IMG/VR virus record: IMGVR_UViG_3300033183_000058
Span: 1 to 64,000 of that record
Source: a virus
DNA length: 64,000 nucleotides
Strand: one strand, 5' to 3'
Shown: positions 1 through 9,168 of the stretch, piece after piece
Position numbering within the stretch: the stretch's first letter is position 1
How the letters are laid out: each line of letters starts with the position of its first letter
Translations under genes and position numbers: made by a program
Notes under the pieces: generated by a model
Seen by the model: the letters and a program-made list of their open reading frames with translations, nothing else
What the model was told of the DNA's origin: nothing
Database searches by the model: none

Positions 1-185
1 AACAAGATGTTCGTTTTCGTTGGTATGCTATAATGGAAATTACAAGAAAAATTGCTAACACAAGTTTAGAAGATTTACATAGACAGCATACAGAAATGAC
101 TAGTGTTATCCTACATAATCAGGCTTGGTTTAAAAGAAATAAGCAGGAAGAATTACTTAAGGCCGTTAGGAAAATAAGTGGCTAA
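1..185 (+). CDS. C-terminal fragment of an unknown protein
   Basis: An open frame enters from the left edge (first full codon at base 3) and ends at TAA 183-185, giving about 60 residues. The visible part is charged and probably helical, with a motif EDLHRQHTEM and a basic end (AVRKISG). It converges on the minus-strand SGNH gene and overlaps its 3' end by 33 bases, which is common for phage gene ends. I do not recognise a family. The start lies outside the window, so neither length nor function can be judged. Confidence 0.45.
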   Translation, partial: QDVRFRWYAIMEITRKIANTSLEDLHRQHTEMTSVILHNQAWFKRNKQEELLKAVRKISG

Positions 186-788
186 TAAATGATCTGCTAT
201 CAAAGCATGTTCAACATTGTTAGGATGTCTTTCCTCTTCGTCATACTTTCCAACGTTTTTAAAGTCCATAACATCTAGTTCAATAAATGTTATCTGTCTT
301 TGATCACATATCGCTTTTAGAGCTAGACTATGATTATCACGCTTACTATCTAATTCATCACAATCAATCACGTGACTAACAGCAAACTTAACTCCCTGCT
401 CAAGTTCGTTTAAAATATTAGCATCACTAGAAATATAGACTTTACCAACATCTTTTCTATGCTTTGGATCTTGATAAACATCTTTCAGTGCTGTGGCAAA
501 GGTAGGATGTATGATATATGTTCTATCAAAAGCACGCCACGTAAGCCTGGGAGAATGGGTCCAACAAACTAACAACACCGACACGTCATCGTGCTTTTTG
601 ATTTCCTCAACTGCTGTGTGGAAAATATAATCGTTACTAGCACCGCTAAGTGCCACATTGATACATTTAAGATTTAAGTTTTTTGCTAGTAATGCAGGAT
701 AACTTTGTTGAGCATTTTCTTCACTCATAAAAGGATGATCTAACTCAGCACCGTGTGTCACTGAACAACCTGCGGCTATGAGTTTCAT
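153..788 (-). CDS. SGNH/GDSL-type hydrolase-like protein
   Basis: A 211-aa protein with the layout of SGNH hydrolases. Block I is GCSVTHG at residues 7-13, with Ser9 as candidate nucleophile. A second block SGASND is at 48-53, where the oxyanion Gly/Asn is expected. A C-terminal HPN motif near 188-190 sits where the catalytic His usually lies. Family members remove acyl groups from sugars, lipids or peptidoglycan, and no signal peptide is seen, so the protein is probably cytoplasmic. Its ATG overlaps the stop of the upstream carbamoyltransferase gene by 4 bases (ATGA), indicating coupled translation. It is the last gene of the long accessory operon. The fold assignment is fairly secure but the substrate is unknown; trimming or transfer of acyl groups on the product made by the neighbouring genes is an inference. 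Confidence 0.7.
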   Translation of the reverse strand: MKLIAAGCSVTHGAELDHPFMSEENAQQSYPALLAKNLNLKCINVALSGASNDYIFHTAVEEIKKHDDVSVLLVCWTHSPRLTWRAFDRTYIIHPTFATALKDVYQDPKHRKDVGKVYISSDANILNELEQGVKFAVSHVIDCDELDSKRDNHSLALKAICDQRQITFIELDVMDFKNVGKYDEEERHPNNVEHALIADHLLATYFPNGLK

Positions 789-2278
789 GATACTACTTTA
801 ACTCCATATCGCTGTTGAAATCTATCAGCATCACTACGATCATTAACCATTGGCTCACCTTTGATATTGAGGCTAGTGTTTAGCAACATAGGACAGCCTG
901 TTAGCACAAACCATTTTTCTAATAGTTGTCTTATACCACTACCACAATCCTTACTCACAGTCTGCACACGACTAGTTCCATCCTGATGTATGATAGCAGG
1001 AAATTCGCTTGGCTTCTTACATGTAGCCACAGTCTGCATATAAGGGCTTGTTGGAAAGCCTTTAGGCATAGTAAAGTATTCGTTGACATATTCTTCAAGT
1101 ATAACAGGTGCAAATGGACGAAACTTTTGTCTACGTTTAATTTCGTTTACTCGATCTTTTATTTCAGGACCTCTTGGGTCTGCTAGTAATGATCTATTAC
1201 CTAATGCTCTAGGACCAAACTCTGCACGTCCTGATGCTACTCCTACTATCTTTCCTGCTAATAGTTCATCTAATAAAGCATTAACAGGATACTCGCCTTC
1301 AATGTTCATACCTAGATATGGATGCGACCATTCTACTTGTTTACCATAAGCAAGTGCCGCGGCACCTAAACTTGAACCTGCATCGCCTGGATTGGGCATG
1401 ATCCAGATATTGTCAAAGTAATCACCCAGGTGTTCATTTGCTGAACAGTTAAGAGCAACTCCGCCCATGTAGACTAAGTTATTGCTACGACCTATTTTTC
1501 TAGCATGAGCCATTATTTGATGTAGGCATTGTTCTACAGTGTATTGAGCTGAAGCCGCAATCTGAAACTCTGTCATTTCTGGTCTGTAGTCTTCACAGCC
1601 TATGTGTAGATTATCATAAAATTCTATTTCTTTTTTGTCTTTGACAAACTCAGCAAATACATTGTAGTCTGGTCTTGCATAGGCGGCCATGCCCATTAAA
1701 ATATATTCATCCTCATTTGGTTTTAATCCTGCACGTTGAGTCATTGCTGAATAAAATAATCCTACCGAGTGTGGATATTTTTGACTCCATAATTTTGTAT
1801 ACTGAGCACGACCTTTACGATCATAGTGTGCATGCCAAATTGATATAGTGTCAAACTCGCCTATAGCATCAATGACTACAACAGTGGCATCGTTATAAGG
1901 ACTTGTTTGAAAACCAGCGGCCGCATGTGATAAATGATGATGATAACTTGAAAAAGGTATACCTGTGCCTATTAGTCTTCTGGCACGTGGAGGGATTTCT
2001 CGATCAATGGCCTGCATAGTTGTTATACGGCGCCAATCAAATCCTATACCTGAGCGCCAATTACGTAACTGTTTTAGTAAAGGCTTTTCATAGTAAGCAA
2101 TATGAGTAATCTTATTAGTATAGTTGTAGGCATCATAGAATATGTCAGTGTTTAGGCTACGGTCATTCTTTTGTTTTGAATAACGTTCTGCATGTCCAGC
2201 AAACTTAATTGAACCGTCGTAGTCTACAACACTAATTGAAGCGTCGTGAAAGCCTGCCGATATTCCTAAGTAACTCAC
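785..2278 (-). CDS. NodU/CmcH-family O-carbamoyltransferase
   Basis: A 497-aa protein matching the carbamoyltransferase family that moves a carbamoyl group from carbamoyl phosphate to a hydroxyl of a sugar or antibiotic. The N-terminus LGISAGFHDAS is the family's first ASKHA-type motif. HHHLSHAAAG at 113-122 holds the metal-binding histidines, DAIGE follows at 137-141, and FGPRALGNRS plus FRPFAPVI in the region 350-395 mark the C-terminal YrdC-like carbamoyl-adenylate half. The end, LNTSLNIKGEP, is also typical. At 497 aa it is somewhat shorter than the usual 550-600, mainly at the C-terminus. It overlaps both neighbours by 4 bases. Family members decorate Nod factors, nebramycin-type antibiotics and surface sugars; here the neighbours argue for a phage-made or host surface glycan. 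Confidence 0.9.
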   Translation of the reverse strand: MSYLGISAGFHDASISVVDYDGSIKFAGHAERYSKQKNDRSLNTDIFYDAYNYTNKITHIAYYEKPLLKQLRNWRSGIGFDWRRITTMQAIDREIPPRARRLIGTGIPFSSYHHHLSHAAAGFQTSPYNDATVVVIDAIGEFDTISIWHAHYDRKGRAQYTKLWSQKYPHSVGLFYSAMTQRAGLKPNEDEYILMGMAAYARPDYNVFAEFVKDKKEIEFYDNLHIGCEDYRPEMTEFQIAASAQYTVEQCLHQIMAHARKIGRSNNLVYMGGVALNCSANEHLGDYFDNIWIMPNPGDAGSSLGAAALAYGKQVEWSHPYLGMNIEGEYPVNALLDELLAGKIVGVASGRAEFGPRALGNRSLLADPRGPEIKDRVNEIKRRQKFRPFAPVILEEYVNEYFTMPKGFPTSPYMQTVATCKKPSEFPAIIHQDGTSRVQTVSKDCGSGIRQLLEKWFVLTGCPMLLNTSLNIKGEPMVNDRSDADRFQQRYGVKVVS

Positions 2279-3111
2279 TGGTCTACTCTGATTCTTCCTC
2301 GTTCGGTATTTTCACCAGGCACTGCTAAAAACTTATCAATAAACCAGGCACTGACGTCAAGTGCTTCGCTATCTTTAACAGCAAAGTCATACAAGTTAGC
2401 ATGGGCATGATGATTATTATGTAGTCCTTCGCCTAGTGTCCATAAATGAACCCAACTGTTATTTTTACTACGGTCATCAGTGTCAAAGTTTCTATATCCA
2501 AGTGTATGCCCAATCCAATTAACAAATACATTTAATTCAACATGATATATCCAACTTGGCATAGCAACTAAAAATACTGTTATACGCCAGTCTATTAATA
2601 ATGTAACTGCTGTTAATGCCGCCCAAAGTTTATAATAATGATTATGAATAAATCTACATGTTGGATGAACTAGCAAATCTCTAGGAGTCATACCTCCTCT
2701 ATCCATAAACCATTTAAGATTATTAAATTCCCAAAGACCTAATGCTGTGTATAATTCTCCATCATTTACAGGACTATGCCAATCATTTGGCTTGTCTGTT
2801 ACCCTATGATGTTGTCTATGATTACGAGCGTATTGAATTGGAGAACCAACTCCTAACAAGAAACTAGTCCAGGCCATTAACTTTTCACCAAACGGTGTAG
2901 TATTAAATGCTCTATGACTAAAGTATCTGTGCATACCAATTGAATGACCAATCAGTTGAATTACCTTACTCCATACTAGACCTGCTAGTAGCCACCAAAG
3001 GCTTACACCATTAAACAACATGAATATTCCAAAGAAACTTGTTAAGTATATTAAACCTAAAAAATATCTGAATTTATTCGTTGTTATTTCTTTCTTTATC
3101 TTCGCTAACAT
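2275..3111 (-). CDS. membrane fatty-acid (acyl) desaturase
   Basis: A 278-aa membrane di-iron desaturase. All three histidine boxes are present: HRYFSH at 61-66, HRQHH at 98-102 and HNNHH at 231-235. Hydrophobic segments near 17-50 and about 165-190 fit the usual transmembrane hairpins. The pattern resembles delta-9 acyl-CoA or acyl-lipid desaturases, which place a double bond in C16/C18 chains using oxygen and an electron donor. The start overlaps the 3' end of the acyltransferase gene by 38 bases. In the operon it may change host membrane fluidity, or desaturate an acyl chain carried by the product of the cluster. Desaturases occur in other marine phages; the substrate here is not visible. 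Confidence 0.9.
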   Translation of the reverse strand: MLAKIKKEITTNKFRYFLGLIYLTSFFGIFMLFNGVSLWWLLAGLVWSKVIQLIGHSIGMHRYFSHRAFNTTPFGEKLMAWTSFLLGVGSPIQYARNHRQHHRVTDKPNDWHSPVNDGELYTALGLWEFNNLKWFMDRGGMTPRDLLVHPTCRFIHNHYYKLWAALTAVTLLIDWRITVFLVAMPSWIYHVELNVFVNWIGHTLGYRNFDTDDRSKNNSWVHLWTLGEGLHNNHHAHANLYDFAVKDSEALDVSAWFIDKFLAVPGENTERGRIRVDQ

Positions 3112-3850
3112 GATTGTCTTTGTCTAAATCTAGATCTACTCTTTTTAATATTCTTCCGTTAAACAGTGCCTGTGTTCCGGGTTCCATATCTTTAGTTACG
3201 TATGCGTGACCATGTATTTTACAATCATCACCTACTTCTAAATGTCCACCAAATCTTCCCGTAACGATGGTAGCATTACATCCTACAAATACATTTTTAC
3301 CGCATTTAACTCCGCCTGCTACAAATCCTTTAACGCTGACAAAACTGTTCTCTCCCATGACTGCATCATGCCCAAATGCCGCATAATCTAATGCAGTAAC
3401 ATGTTCACCAAATTGAACATCGTCTCGGACGTCAACCCATCTTCCTGTGTATGACCCTTGTCCAAACGTTGCACCTTTACTTATCTTTGTATCCGGATGA
3501 ATTAACGTATGACAGGGTAAGTTTAATTTTTTAATTAATGCTAGTCGTTCTAATCTTAAATGATAACCGCTTTCCTCAGGTTTGTCTTCAATCCTGCTAT
3601 TACCGTCCCAACTATTGCCTAAGAAGAACATGGCATTACCAAACTTATGAGGATTATCAAGTAACTCTTTTTCACTGCCAATGCACTCGACACCTTTGAT
3701 TATGTGTCCAGGCTCATACATTCTATCCAAAAATCCAATAATTTTGATATTGAGAAGTTCACAGTTCTCAGTGAGGAAATCCATGCCCCATCGTGATCCT
3801 ACGAAAACTATTGGTTCTTTCTTTTTAAATTTTTTGAATATTGAAAACAT
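3074..3850 (-). CDS. NeuD/PglD-like hexapeptide-repeat acyltransferase
   Basis: A 258-aa protein with two parts. Residues 1 to about 115 look like the Rossmann-like N-terminal domain of NeuD/PglD acetyltransferases (IVFVGSRWG near the start, then IIGFLD). The rest is a left-handed beta-helix with repeated small-hydrophobic-G/N hexads (for example VKCGKNVFVGCNATIV). An active-site-type His is likely in AAFGHDAVMG. Such enzymes acetylate amino or hydroxyl groups of bacterial surface sugars from acetyl-CoA, usually as trimers. The tail after about 235 is highly charged. Its 3' end overlaps the desaturase start. It fits a sugar-modifying role beside the carbamoyltransferase. Confidence 0.8.
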   Translation of the reverse strand: MFSIFKKFKKKEPIVFVGSRWGMDFLTENCELLNIKIIGFLDRMYEPGHIIKGVECIGSEKELLDNPHKFGNAMFFLGNSWDGNSRIEDKPEESGYHLRLERLALIKKLNLPCHTLIHPDTKISKGATFGQGSYTGRWVDVRDDVQFGEHVTALDYAAFGHDAVMGENSFVSVKGFVAGGVKCGKNVFVGCNATIVTGRFGGHLEVGDDCKIHGHAYVTKDMEPGTQALFNGRILKRVDLDLDKDNHVSEDKERNNNE

Positions 3851-3874
3851 ATTGTAATTATACCTTATTCTGTG

Positions 3875-3976
3875 CTACTTGTAAATAAAAGGATCACGCT
3901 TCTTTAGTTCTTTTAATTTCTTCCTATATTTAATTTCTATTTTAATTCTATTAATTAAATTCTTTAACCATTTCAT
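3875..3976 (-). CDS. 33-aa basic microprotein
   Basis: A small frame runs from ATG (3974-3976) to TAG (3875-3877). It encodes 33 residues rich in Lys, Arg and Ile, with the core YRKKLKELKKRDPFIYK at its C-terminus. The ATG overlaps the TGA of the upstream 352-aa gene as ATGA, the same coupling seen at other joints of this operon, which is the main reason for calling it. The profile is an amphipathic basic helix followed by a short aromatic tail. I believe similar tiny RDPFIY proteins occur in marine phages but cannot verify this here. Function unknown; an RNA-binding or host-interaction peptide is possible. Confidence 0.6.
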   Translation of the reverse strand: MKWLKNLINRIKIEIKYRKKLKELKKRDPFIYK

Positions 3977-5031
3977 AGTATTTCTATCCTTTCTATATCT
4001 AAATGTGAACTCATTTGTTTCCATATTTCAAACGAGTCTGTTGTTCCAAAACTTTTTTCTAATTCAACATAACCTAATTCAAGATATCCTAAACTTAATT
4101 TAGGATCGCGTGGATCTAATCCGTGCTTAATTAACCAATTTTCAAATTTTAATAATTCTCTATCATGCCATGGACAATCATTATTACGTGTTATACTTCT
4201 GCCCCACTCAATATCAAACTCTCCCGAATAATATTGTAGGTGTGTTATTGCTTCACAGGTTGCTTCGTCTAAGTCTGGTGCGTCTTCGTCTCTAAATACT
4301 TCTATTAGAGTTTTACCTATTTGCGTCCAGTGCATGTAAACATGAGCAAATTTACGATCATACCCATTGGTTATAAATCCTTGTCTATGATCATCTGTTA
4401 ATTCATATCTAGTAGCCTTAAAGAATGTTGTTATCTGACTAGGTCTTATCCATTCAGGTGCTACACGTTGCTTACGCTGACTTAATATTAAACTTTCTAA
4501 TTCATGACAGATATTATTAAGTTGTCTTATAGCGTTACGCACCTCTGGCGGCGATACTTGGCCATATGGACTGGGGGATTCAACTGTGCCTTCTAAACGT
4601 TCAAAATGATTGTGTAATTGATTCATAATTGAATGTTTAGTTTTTAATCCAATTGCTTCTTGGCTTGCTAGATGTGCTTCTACCGAATCACTTCTAACGC
4701 GAGTCTCTATAGGATAAGTGTCAGGAAATCTAACAGTGTTTGGATGGAACCATTCTTCAATAATATAATCTTCTAAACCATGCTGTGTATAATCATAACG
4801 ATTAATAATCTCTACACTTTTATTAAGTTCATCGCAAAGATATTCAACAGTGCGAGCCGAATCTGGCCATCCTAAAAAACAAAATGATTTTTCCAATGTA
4901 AGATTTTGATCTAATATTTCTTTAAGAGCGTTAACCCAATCTTGTGCTAGTTTAGTGTCGTTAGGTCTAATGTAATAAGCGATCTTATCATCATTATTAA
5001 ATGGATTTTGTAATGTAACTTTAATTTCCAA
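3973..5031 (-). CDS. unknown 352-aa protein of the radical SAM operon
   Basis: I do not recognise a family. The 352-aa protein has no signal peptide, membrane segment or cysteine cluster. It contains many His, Trp and Tyr residues and short conserved-looking stretches such as LGWPDSART, MNQLHNHFERLEG, EWGRSITRNND and LGYLELGYVELEKSFG. The central part (about 120-190) is probably helical. It overlaps the radical SAM gene upstream by 11 bases and is coupled to the 33-aa gene downstream. Being cotranscribed with five radical SAM genes, it could be a partner or the protein they act on, but nothing in the sequence proves either. Confidence 0.75.
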   Translation of the reverse strand: MEIKVTLQNPFNNDDKIAYYIRPNDTKLAQDWVNALKEILDQNLTLEKSFCFLGWPDSARTVEYLCDELNKSVEIINRYDYTQHGLEDYIIEEWFHPNTVRFPDTYPIETRVRSDSVEAHLASQEAIGLKTKHSIMNQLHNHFERLEGTVESPSPYGQVSPPEVRNAIRQLNNICHELESLILSQRKQRVAPEWIRPSQITTFFKATRYELTDDHRQGFITNGYDRKFAHVYMHWTQIGKTLIEVFRDEDAPDLDEATCEAITHLQYYSGEFDIEWGRSITRNNDCPWHDRELLKFENWLIKHGLDPRDPKLSLGYLELGYVELEKSFGTTDSFEIWKQMSSHLDIERIEIL

Positions 5032-6328
5032 TGTCGTCCCACCATTCCAATGCGTCTGTTCTATTACTTAATATATCTCGCATGGTATACGTATCTTTTC
5101 TAATTAACTCTAATTGTAGCATACGATTCTTACCGTCCACAAGAGCTTGTTGCCATGTATCTGAAAATTGTTCCTCAAATGTAGGTCTTGTTTTTAGTTG
5201 CTCTAATACATCACGCATGGCTCCTTCGCTGTGAGGTATTAGTTCATCAAGCCATGGATGTAATATAGATCGTGGGAGTGCAAGTGGACTCATAATGATG
5301 TCTGGGGTAAACCCAAACACCACTTTAGCCAGAATGTCTATTTCTTTTTCTTTCGCAAGTTTTTGGATATTTTCAACTTCGAATAATCCAGGGAGTGTGA
5401 GCGTGAAGTCCAATCGAATCTGTCTTCTATGAACTGCGTTCTCAAGTCCTTGATCGAGATTCTCAAGCCAAGAATTGTAGTTGAGACCCGTCCTAATATA
5501 TTCTCCAATCGCTCCTGTTCCGTCGATTGACGCACATATCTGCCAATCGCGTAAGTTGCTAAGGATATCAGTATAAAGATTACAGCCTCTATAATCCACA
5601 CGGCTGAGGTTGGTATTGTATCGAGCATAAACATTTGGTCCATCTCCTAATTCAATGATGCGTTGCATGTATCGCCAGTGTTGCTCATACATCAACGGTT
5701 CTCCGCCTACCCAGTAAATCTCTTCGACTCTATGGTCTTCAACTGCGTCAGCGAACTCCTGCTCTATCTGCGTGTCCTGAAACTTAGATATTTCATCACG
5801 CACTGCAGGCACCATCCAATTATTTTTGGGATTTTTAAAATCTATCATCCCATGCTTACGTTGTTCTGATTCCCAAGCACTGGATAACATATCCCCACAC
5901 ATACGGCATTTGAAATTACATAAATTGGTAAACCTATAATCCCAACTAACAGGTTTCATTGTAGTATGACCTGTGTCGTCCGTTGTGTCCCAAATCTTAC
6001 TATAGTATTTACTACTGAACAGGTGATCAAAATATGTGCGGTAAACGTCAGTGTTTAATAACTTACTATTACACACATCACATTCAGGCAAGGGTTCTCC
6101 CTTCATCATACGTTGACGCACTGATTTCATATGGTCACTGTTCCAGTGTTCTTCTAAGGTAATAGGAATATACTTGCCTGTGCCTGATTTAGTATCTATA
6201 TACTGTTCAAAGTTCTGTGCAGGTTCTCTTGATGCACAGCACATTCGTCTTTCTGTTTGTGGGCTTAGATAGGTATGTGTCCAAGGAGCCATACACAAAG
6301 TAGCAGGTCTGTTCTTAGGTTCTTTCAT
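5021..6328 (-). CDS. radical SAM protein with N-terminal twitch domain (1)
   Basis: A 435-aa radical SAM enzyme. The S-adenosylmethionine-cleaving 4Fe-4S cluster motif CxxxCxxC is at Cys137, 141 and 144 (LCNFKCRMCG), and the SAM-binding GGEP is in WVGGEPL. Before the barrel is an auxiliary-cluster module: Cys12 in CMAPWTHTYLSP, the pair Cys30-Cys31, and CDVC at 83-86. This resembles a SPASM/twitch domain moved to the N-terminus, the architecture known as twitch-domain-containing radical SAM. Such enzymes do difficult radical chemistry on peptides or sugars. It is the last of five related genes in a row and overlaps its neighbours by 11 and 14 bases. Substrate unknown. Confidence 0.88.
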   Translation of the reverse strand: MKEPKNRPATLCMAPWTHTYLSPQTERRMCCASREPAQNFEQYIDTKSGTGKYIPITLEEHWNSDHMKSVRQRMMKGEPLPECDVCNSKLLNTDVYRTYFDHLFSSKYYSKIWDTTDDTGHTTMKPVSWDYRFTNLCNFKCRMCGDMLSSAWESEQRKHGMIDFKNPKNNWMVPAVRDEISKFQDTQIEQEFADAVEDHRVEEIYWVGGEPLMYEQHWRYMQRIIELGDGPNVYARYNTNLSRVDYRGCNLYTDILSNLRDWQICASIDGTGAIGEYIRTGLNYNSWLENLDQGLENAVHRRQIRLDFTLTLPGLFEVENIQKLAKEKEIDILAKVVFGFTPDIIMSPLALPRSILHPWLDELIPHSEGAMRDVLEQLKTRPTFEEQFSDTWQQALVDGKNRMLQLELIRKDTYTMRDILSNRTDALEWWDDIGN

Positions 6329-7520
6329 AGCCTATTGCCTCTGCTAGTTCAGGATGGTGGTCCCATAATGACTCGTTGCGTAGTCGATCAAATCTGCGTA
6401 TGTTGTCTAGTAATTCTTTTGACTCAACGCCCTTGCCTTGATCCATAAAGTTTATTATTCTATCAAATTCTTTCTTATGTTTGTTGTGATTGGGAATCAA
6501 ACTTAATTTTGCGATGGCACGTATCTTTGCCCTTGGATGCAGATTCGCTATGTTGTTATACCATATCTCATGAAGCATGTTCCAATAGACAAAATCAAAC
6601 TCTTGCTTGTCGATCCACCAACTTAGTTCTTCCAAATACATCACATTAAACACATTTACTGTAGAACAGCACTGTAGAGTTATGTTGCCAAACTCTTGTT
6701 TAAGTTTTTTAAAGCGTTGTATGTTAGCATTTACTTCTTGCCACTCTGCATTCTTACGTTGATATTCAAATCTTTCTCGAACATCATCTATGCTAAATGC
6801 TATTTCAACTAATTTAAATTCCTTCCATACCGCTAAGTTCTTTTCTGGATACTGTGTGCCGTTAGTGTTGTAATGTATTTCAATATTCTTAGCAACACCT
6901 CGATCTACTAGTGTTCGTAGGAAGTCAAAATGCTCCTGAATCATAAAAGGTTCGCCACCAGTAAACTCTAGGTAGCGTATGTTGTCTACATTGTCAGACA
7001 TCTCTTGCCAAAAACCTTCTGCTTCTCTAGGCCAGCGACCTTGTTCAATCATTTTATATGGAAAACTAGACTTCTGTTTTTCTTTAGGCAACTCTTGAAG
7101 TTCTTCTGTGGCGTAACTACTAGAACTCCAACTACCACATATACGACATTTTAAATTGCAGATGTTACCTAGTTTAAAATCTATAAACGCCAACGGCTTA
7201 TGATCTTGAGTCCATTCAGTGCTATCAATCATTGACTCTAAACGCTCTAATGTGTATTCACGTTTTGACTTACCACCTGAATCTTCTACTGCCCAGCACT
7301 TCTTACAAGTGTCTGGTTTCTCTCCGTTTAGAAACTGACTACGCAGATCACGCATAGACTCTTGTGCTTGTTCTACAGTGTCTACACCTACACGTAATTT
7401 CTCACCTTGATCATTGACTAATTCATCCTCTGCCAGACAACATGGTCGCATGGTGCCAATGGGACTTGTTTCAACACTAACCCAAGGTAGTATGCAAAAT
7501 GTTTTATTTGGTAAGTTCAT
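6315..7520 (-). CDS. radical SAM protein with N-terminal twitch domain (2)
   Basis: A 401-aa paralogue of the neighbouring radical SAM genes. The N-terminal auxiliary-cluster module has Cys9 in CILPWVSVETSP, the pair Cys27-Cys28 and CKKC at 72-75. The radical SAM motif is Cys121, 125 and 128 (ICNLKCRICG), and FTGGEPF supplies the SAM-binding glycines. It is the shortest of the five and has no long extension, so it is close to the minimal form of the family. It overlaps the upstream gene by 17 bases and the downstream one by 14. Chemistry is expected to be SAM-dependent radical modification; the target is unknown. Confidence 0.88.
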   Translation of the reverse strand: MNLPNKTFCILPWVSVETSPIGTMRPCCLAEDELVNDQGEKLRVGVDTVEQAQESMRDLRSQFLNGEKPDTCKKCWAVEDSGGKSKREYTLERLESMIDSTEWTQDHKPLAFIDFKLGNICNLKCRICGSWSSSSYATEELQELPKEKQKSSFPYKMIEQGRWPREAEGFWQEMSDNVDNIRYLEFTGGEPFMIQEHFDFLRTLVDRGVAKNIEIHYNTNGTQYPEKNLAVWKEFKLVEIAFSIDDVRERFEYQRKNAEWQEVNANIQRFKKLKQEFGNITLQCCSTVNVFNVMYLEELSWWIDKQEFDFVYWNMLHEIWYNNIANLHPRAKIRAIAKLSLIPNHNKHKKEFDRIINFMDQGKGVESKELLDNIRRFDRLRNESLWDHHPELAEAIGYERT

Positions 7521-9168
7521 TTAACTCAGGTATTGCTTCTAATACATTTTCATTTCTAATACGATCTAGTTCTATTGTTTTTTGCCAAAATCTTTCTCTG
7601 CCTTTGCCATTTAATGGATCATTAAGTAAGTTTAATGCACTTTGAAATCCTTGCGTTGCTCTTCCAAACGTGTCAAGAGGTTTAAGCCAAGATAAATGTT
7701 CTTGGTATTTTTCTGATATTTTCTTTCTATAATCTTCGTCAGCAATACTGACCTGTAACCATTTTGGATCAACTAAAAGATTAATATTTAAATCTTGTGG
7801 TTTTATTAGTCCTTTACTTACCCATTCTTTATGAAAATCGGGTAAGTGTAAAACATTTAAAATGCTTAGTGTAGGACTAATATAAAAGTCAACACGAGGA
7901 CATTGTTCCATCATTATACGTCTATTACGTTCCACTTCTTCCCAATCTGTGCCTTTACGAATATACTCTGCTCTTGGACCCATGGCATCTAAACTAGCAC
8001 CAACAGCAACTGATTTAAATTTACGCCAATAGTCAAATACATAACGATCTTTTAGTTTTGTTTTAGTAAAGTTTGTGTTATAAACCAATGTAACATCAAA
8101 TCTTTTACGACGTTCTAGTTCTTCAAGTATATGATAATGTTCATCCATTATCAATGGTTCACCACCAGCAAAATATATTTGCTCTACATAGTCTATATGT
8201 TCCATTAGTTGTTCTAACATATCGGTTTCGTGTCGGCCTGCCCAAAACAGAGCTTTATTCTTTTTACCCCATTCAGGACCTGCAAGTTTAATTTGATCTT
8301 GATACCAAGAACTTGAAAATATGTGTCCGCATGAACGACAACTTAGATTACATAGGTTACTAAAACGTATATCCCAATATGTCATTTCAAACTGATCAAA
8401 TGTTCCATCAGATAAAGTTTTATCTACTCTTTTAACATGATGTCCTTGATGTTTGTTAGCACTTTGTCTTGGACTAAAAAATCCTGCACGTTCTTCTTCA
8501 TAGCATTTTTTACATCCTGGGCTTTGAATATCATTGAGCATGTTTGTTCTCAACGTCTTCATTTTAGATGAGTTCCATATTTCTTTAAGAGTTTTGTTTC
8601 TAACAGAGCCAAAATTTACACTATAGTTCCACAAACAACAAGGTTGAGCTTGACCATTGGGACTAGAATTTAAATGGATCCAGGGATACATACAAAATGT
8701 TTTTGATTCAGTTAGTAAGTATTTTTCTCTTTCAGTTAAGTCAAACATATTAATGTTTGTAGGAACACTCGAACCATATATATACTCGTCTGTTATTTTT
8801 GCAGTGGTTTCATTTTTTATATAGTTTCCTTCTAATACTTTAAAGTCTAGTTTATTTTCTTTATCAGTATTAACAATATTGAGCTTTGTTATTTCTTTTT
8901 CAATATCTTTGTTTGTTGTTTGCACTAATATAAAACAAGGAGTAATGTCAAGGTTATTAACAATTCTTAATAAGATTGATAACTTAATGCCCACATCTGA
9001 ATCTTTTTGATATAAATCAGAATCTCCAAAGTTGATAACTATTCTGTCATTATTATCATATGCTTCTTTTTTATTTTTTTTAAGATTAGGAAACAAATAA
9101 TTTTTTAATTCGTTTAGATCTTCAATCGAATTTATATATAATGTATCAATGATATTATAATTTGCCAT
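7504..9168 (-). CDS. radical SAM protein with twitch domain and long N-terminal extension (3)
   Basis: A 554-aa radical SAM protein. Cys159 starts the auxiliary module (CMYPWIHLNSSP), followed by Cys177-Cys178 and CKKC at 219-222. The SAM cluster motif is Cys273, 277 and 280 (LCNLSCRSCG), then AGGEPL. The first 150 residues are an extra Lys/Asn/Ile-rich alpha/beta-looking region (VINFGDSDLYQ, LLRIVNNL) absent from the other four copies. It looks like a separate small domain, possibly a substrate-binding or leader-recognition element, though I see no clear RRE. Base composition of this extension is more AT-rich than the rest. It overlaps both neighbours (14 and 17 bases). Confidence 0.87.
   Translation of the reverse strand: MANYNIIDTLYINSIEDLNELKNYLFPNLKKNKKEAYDNNDRIVINFGDSDLYQKDSDVGIKLSILLRIVNNLDITPCFILVQTTNKDIEKEITKLNIVNTDKENKLDFKVLEGNYIKNETTAKITDEYIYGSSVPTNINMFDLTEREKYLLTESKTFCMYPWIHLNSSPNGQAQPCCLWNYSVNFGSVRNKTLKEIWNSSKMKTLRTNMLNDIQSPGCKKCYEEERAGFFSPRQSANKHQGHHVKRVDKTLSDGTFDQFEMTYWDIRFSNLCNLSCRSCGHIFSSSWYQDQIKLAGPEWGKKNKALFWAGRHETDMLEQLMEHIDYVEQIYFAGGEPLIMDEHYHILEELERRKRFDVTLVYNTNFTKTKLKDRYVFDYWRKFKSVAVGASLDAMGPRAEYIRKGTDWEEVERNRRIMMEQCPRVDFYISPTLSILNVLHLPDFHKEWVSKGLIKPQDLNINLLVDPKWLQVSIADEDYRKKISEKYQEHLSWLKPLDTFGRATQGFQSALNLLNDPLNGKGRERFWQKTIELDRIRNENVLEAIPELNELTK

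Noticed and set aside
5338-5643. 101-codon minus-strand frame with one hydrophobic segment inside a radical SAM gene
   Set aside because: It lies wholly inside the 435-aa gene on the same strand in another frame; overlap of this size with a well-conserved gene is unlikely to be real.
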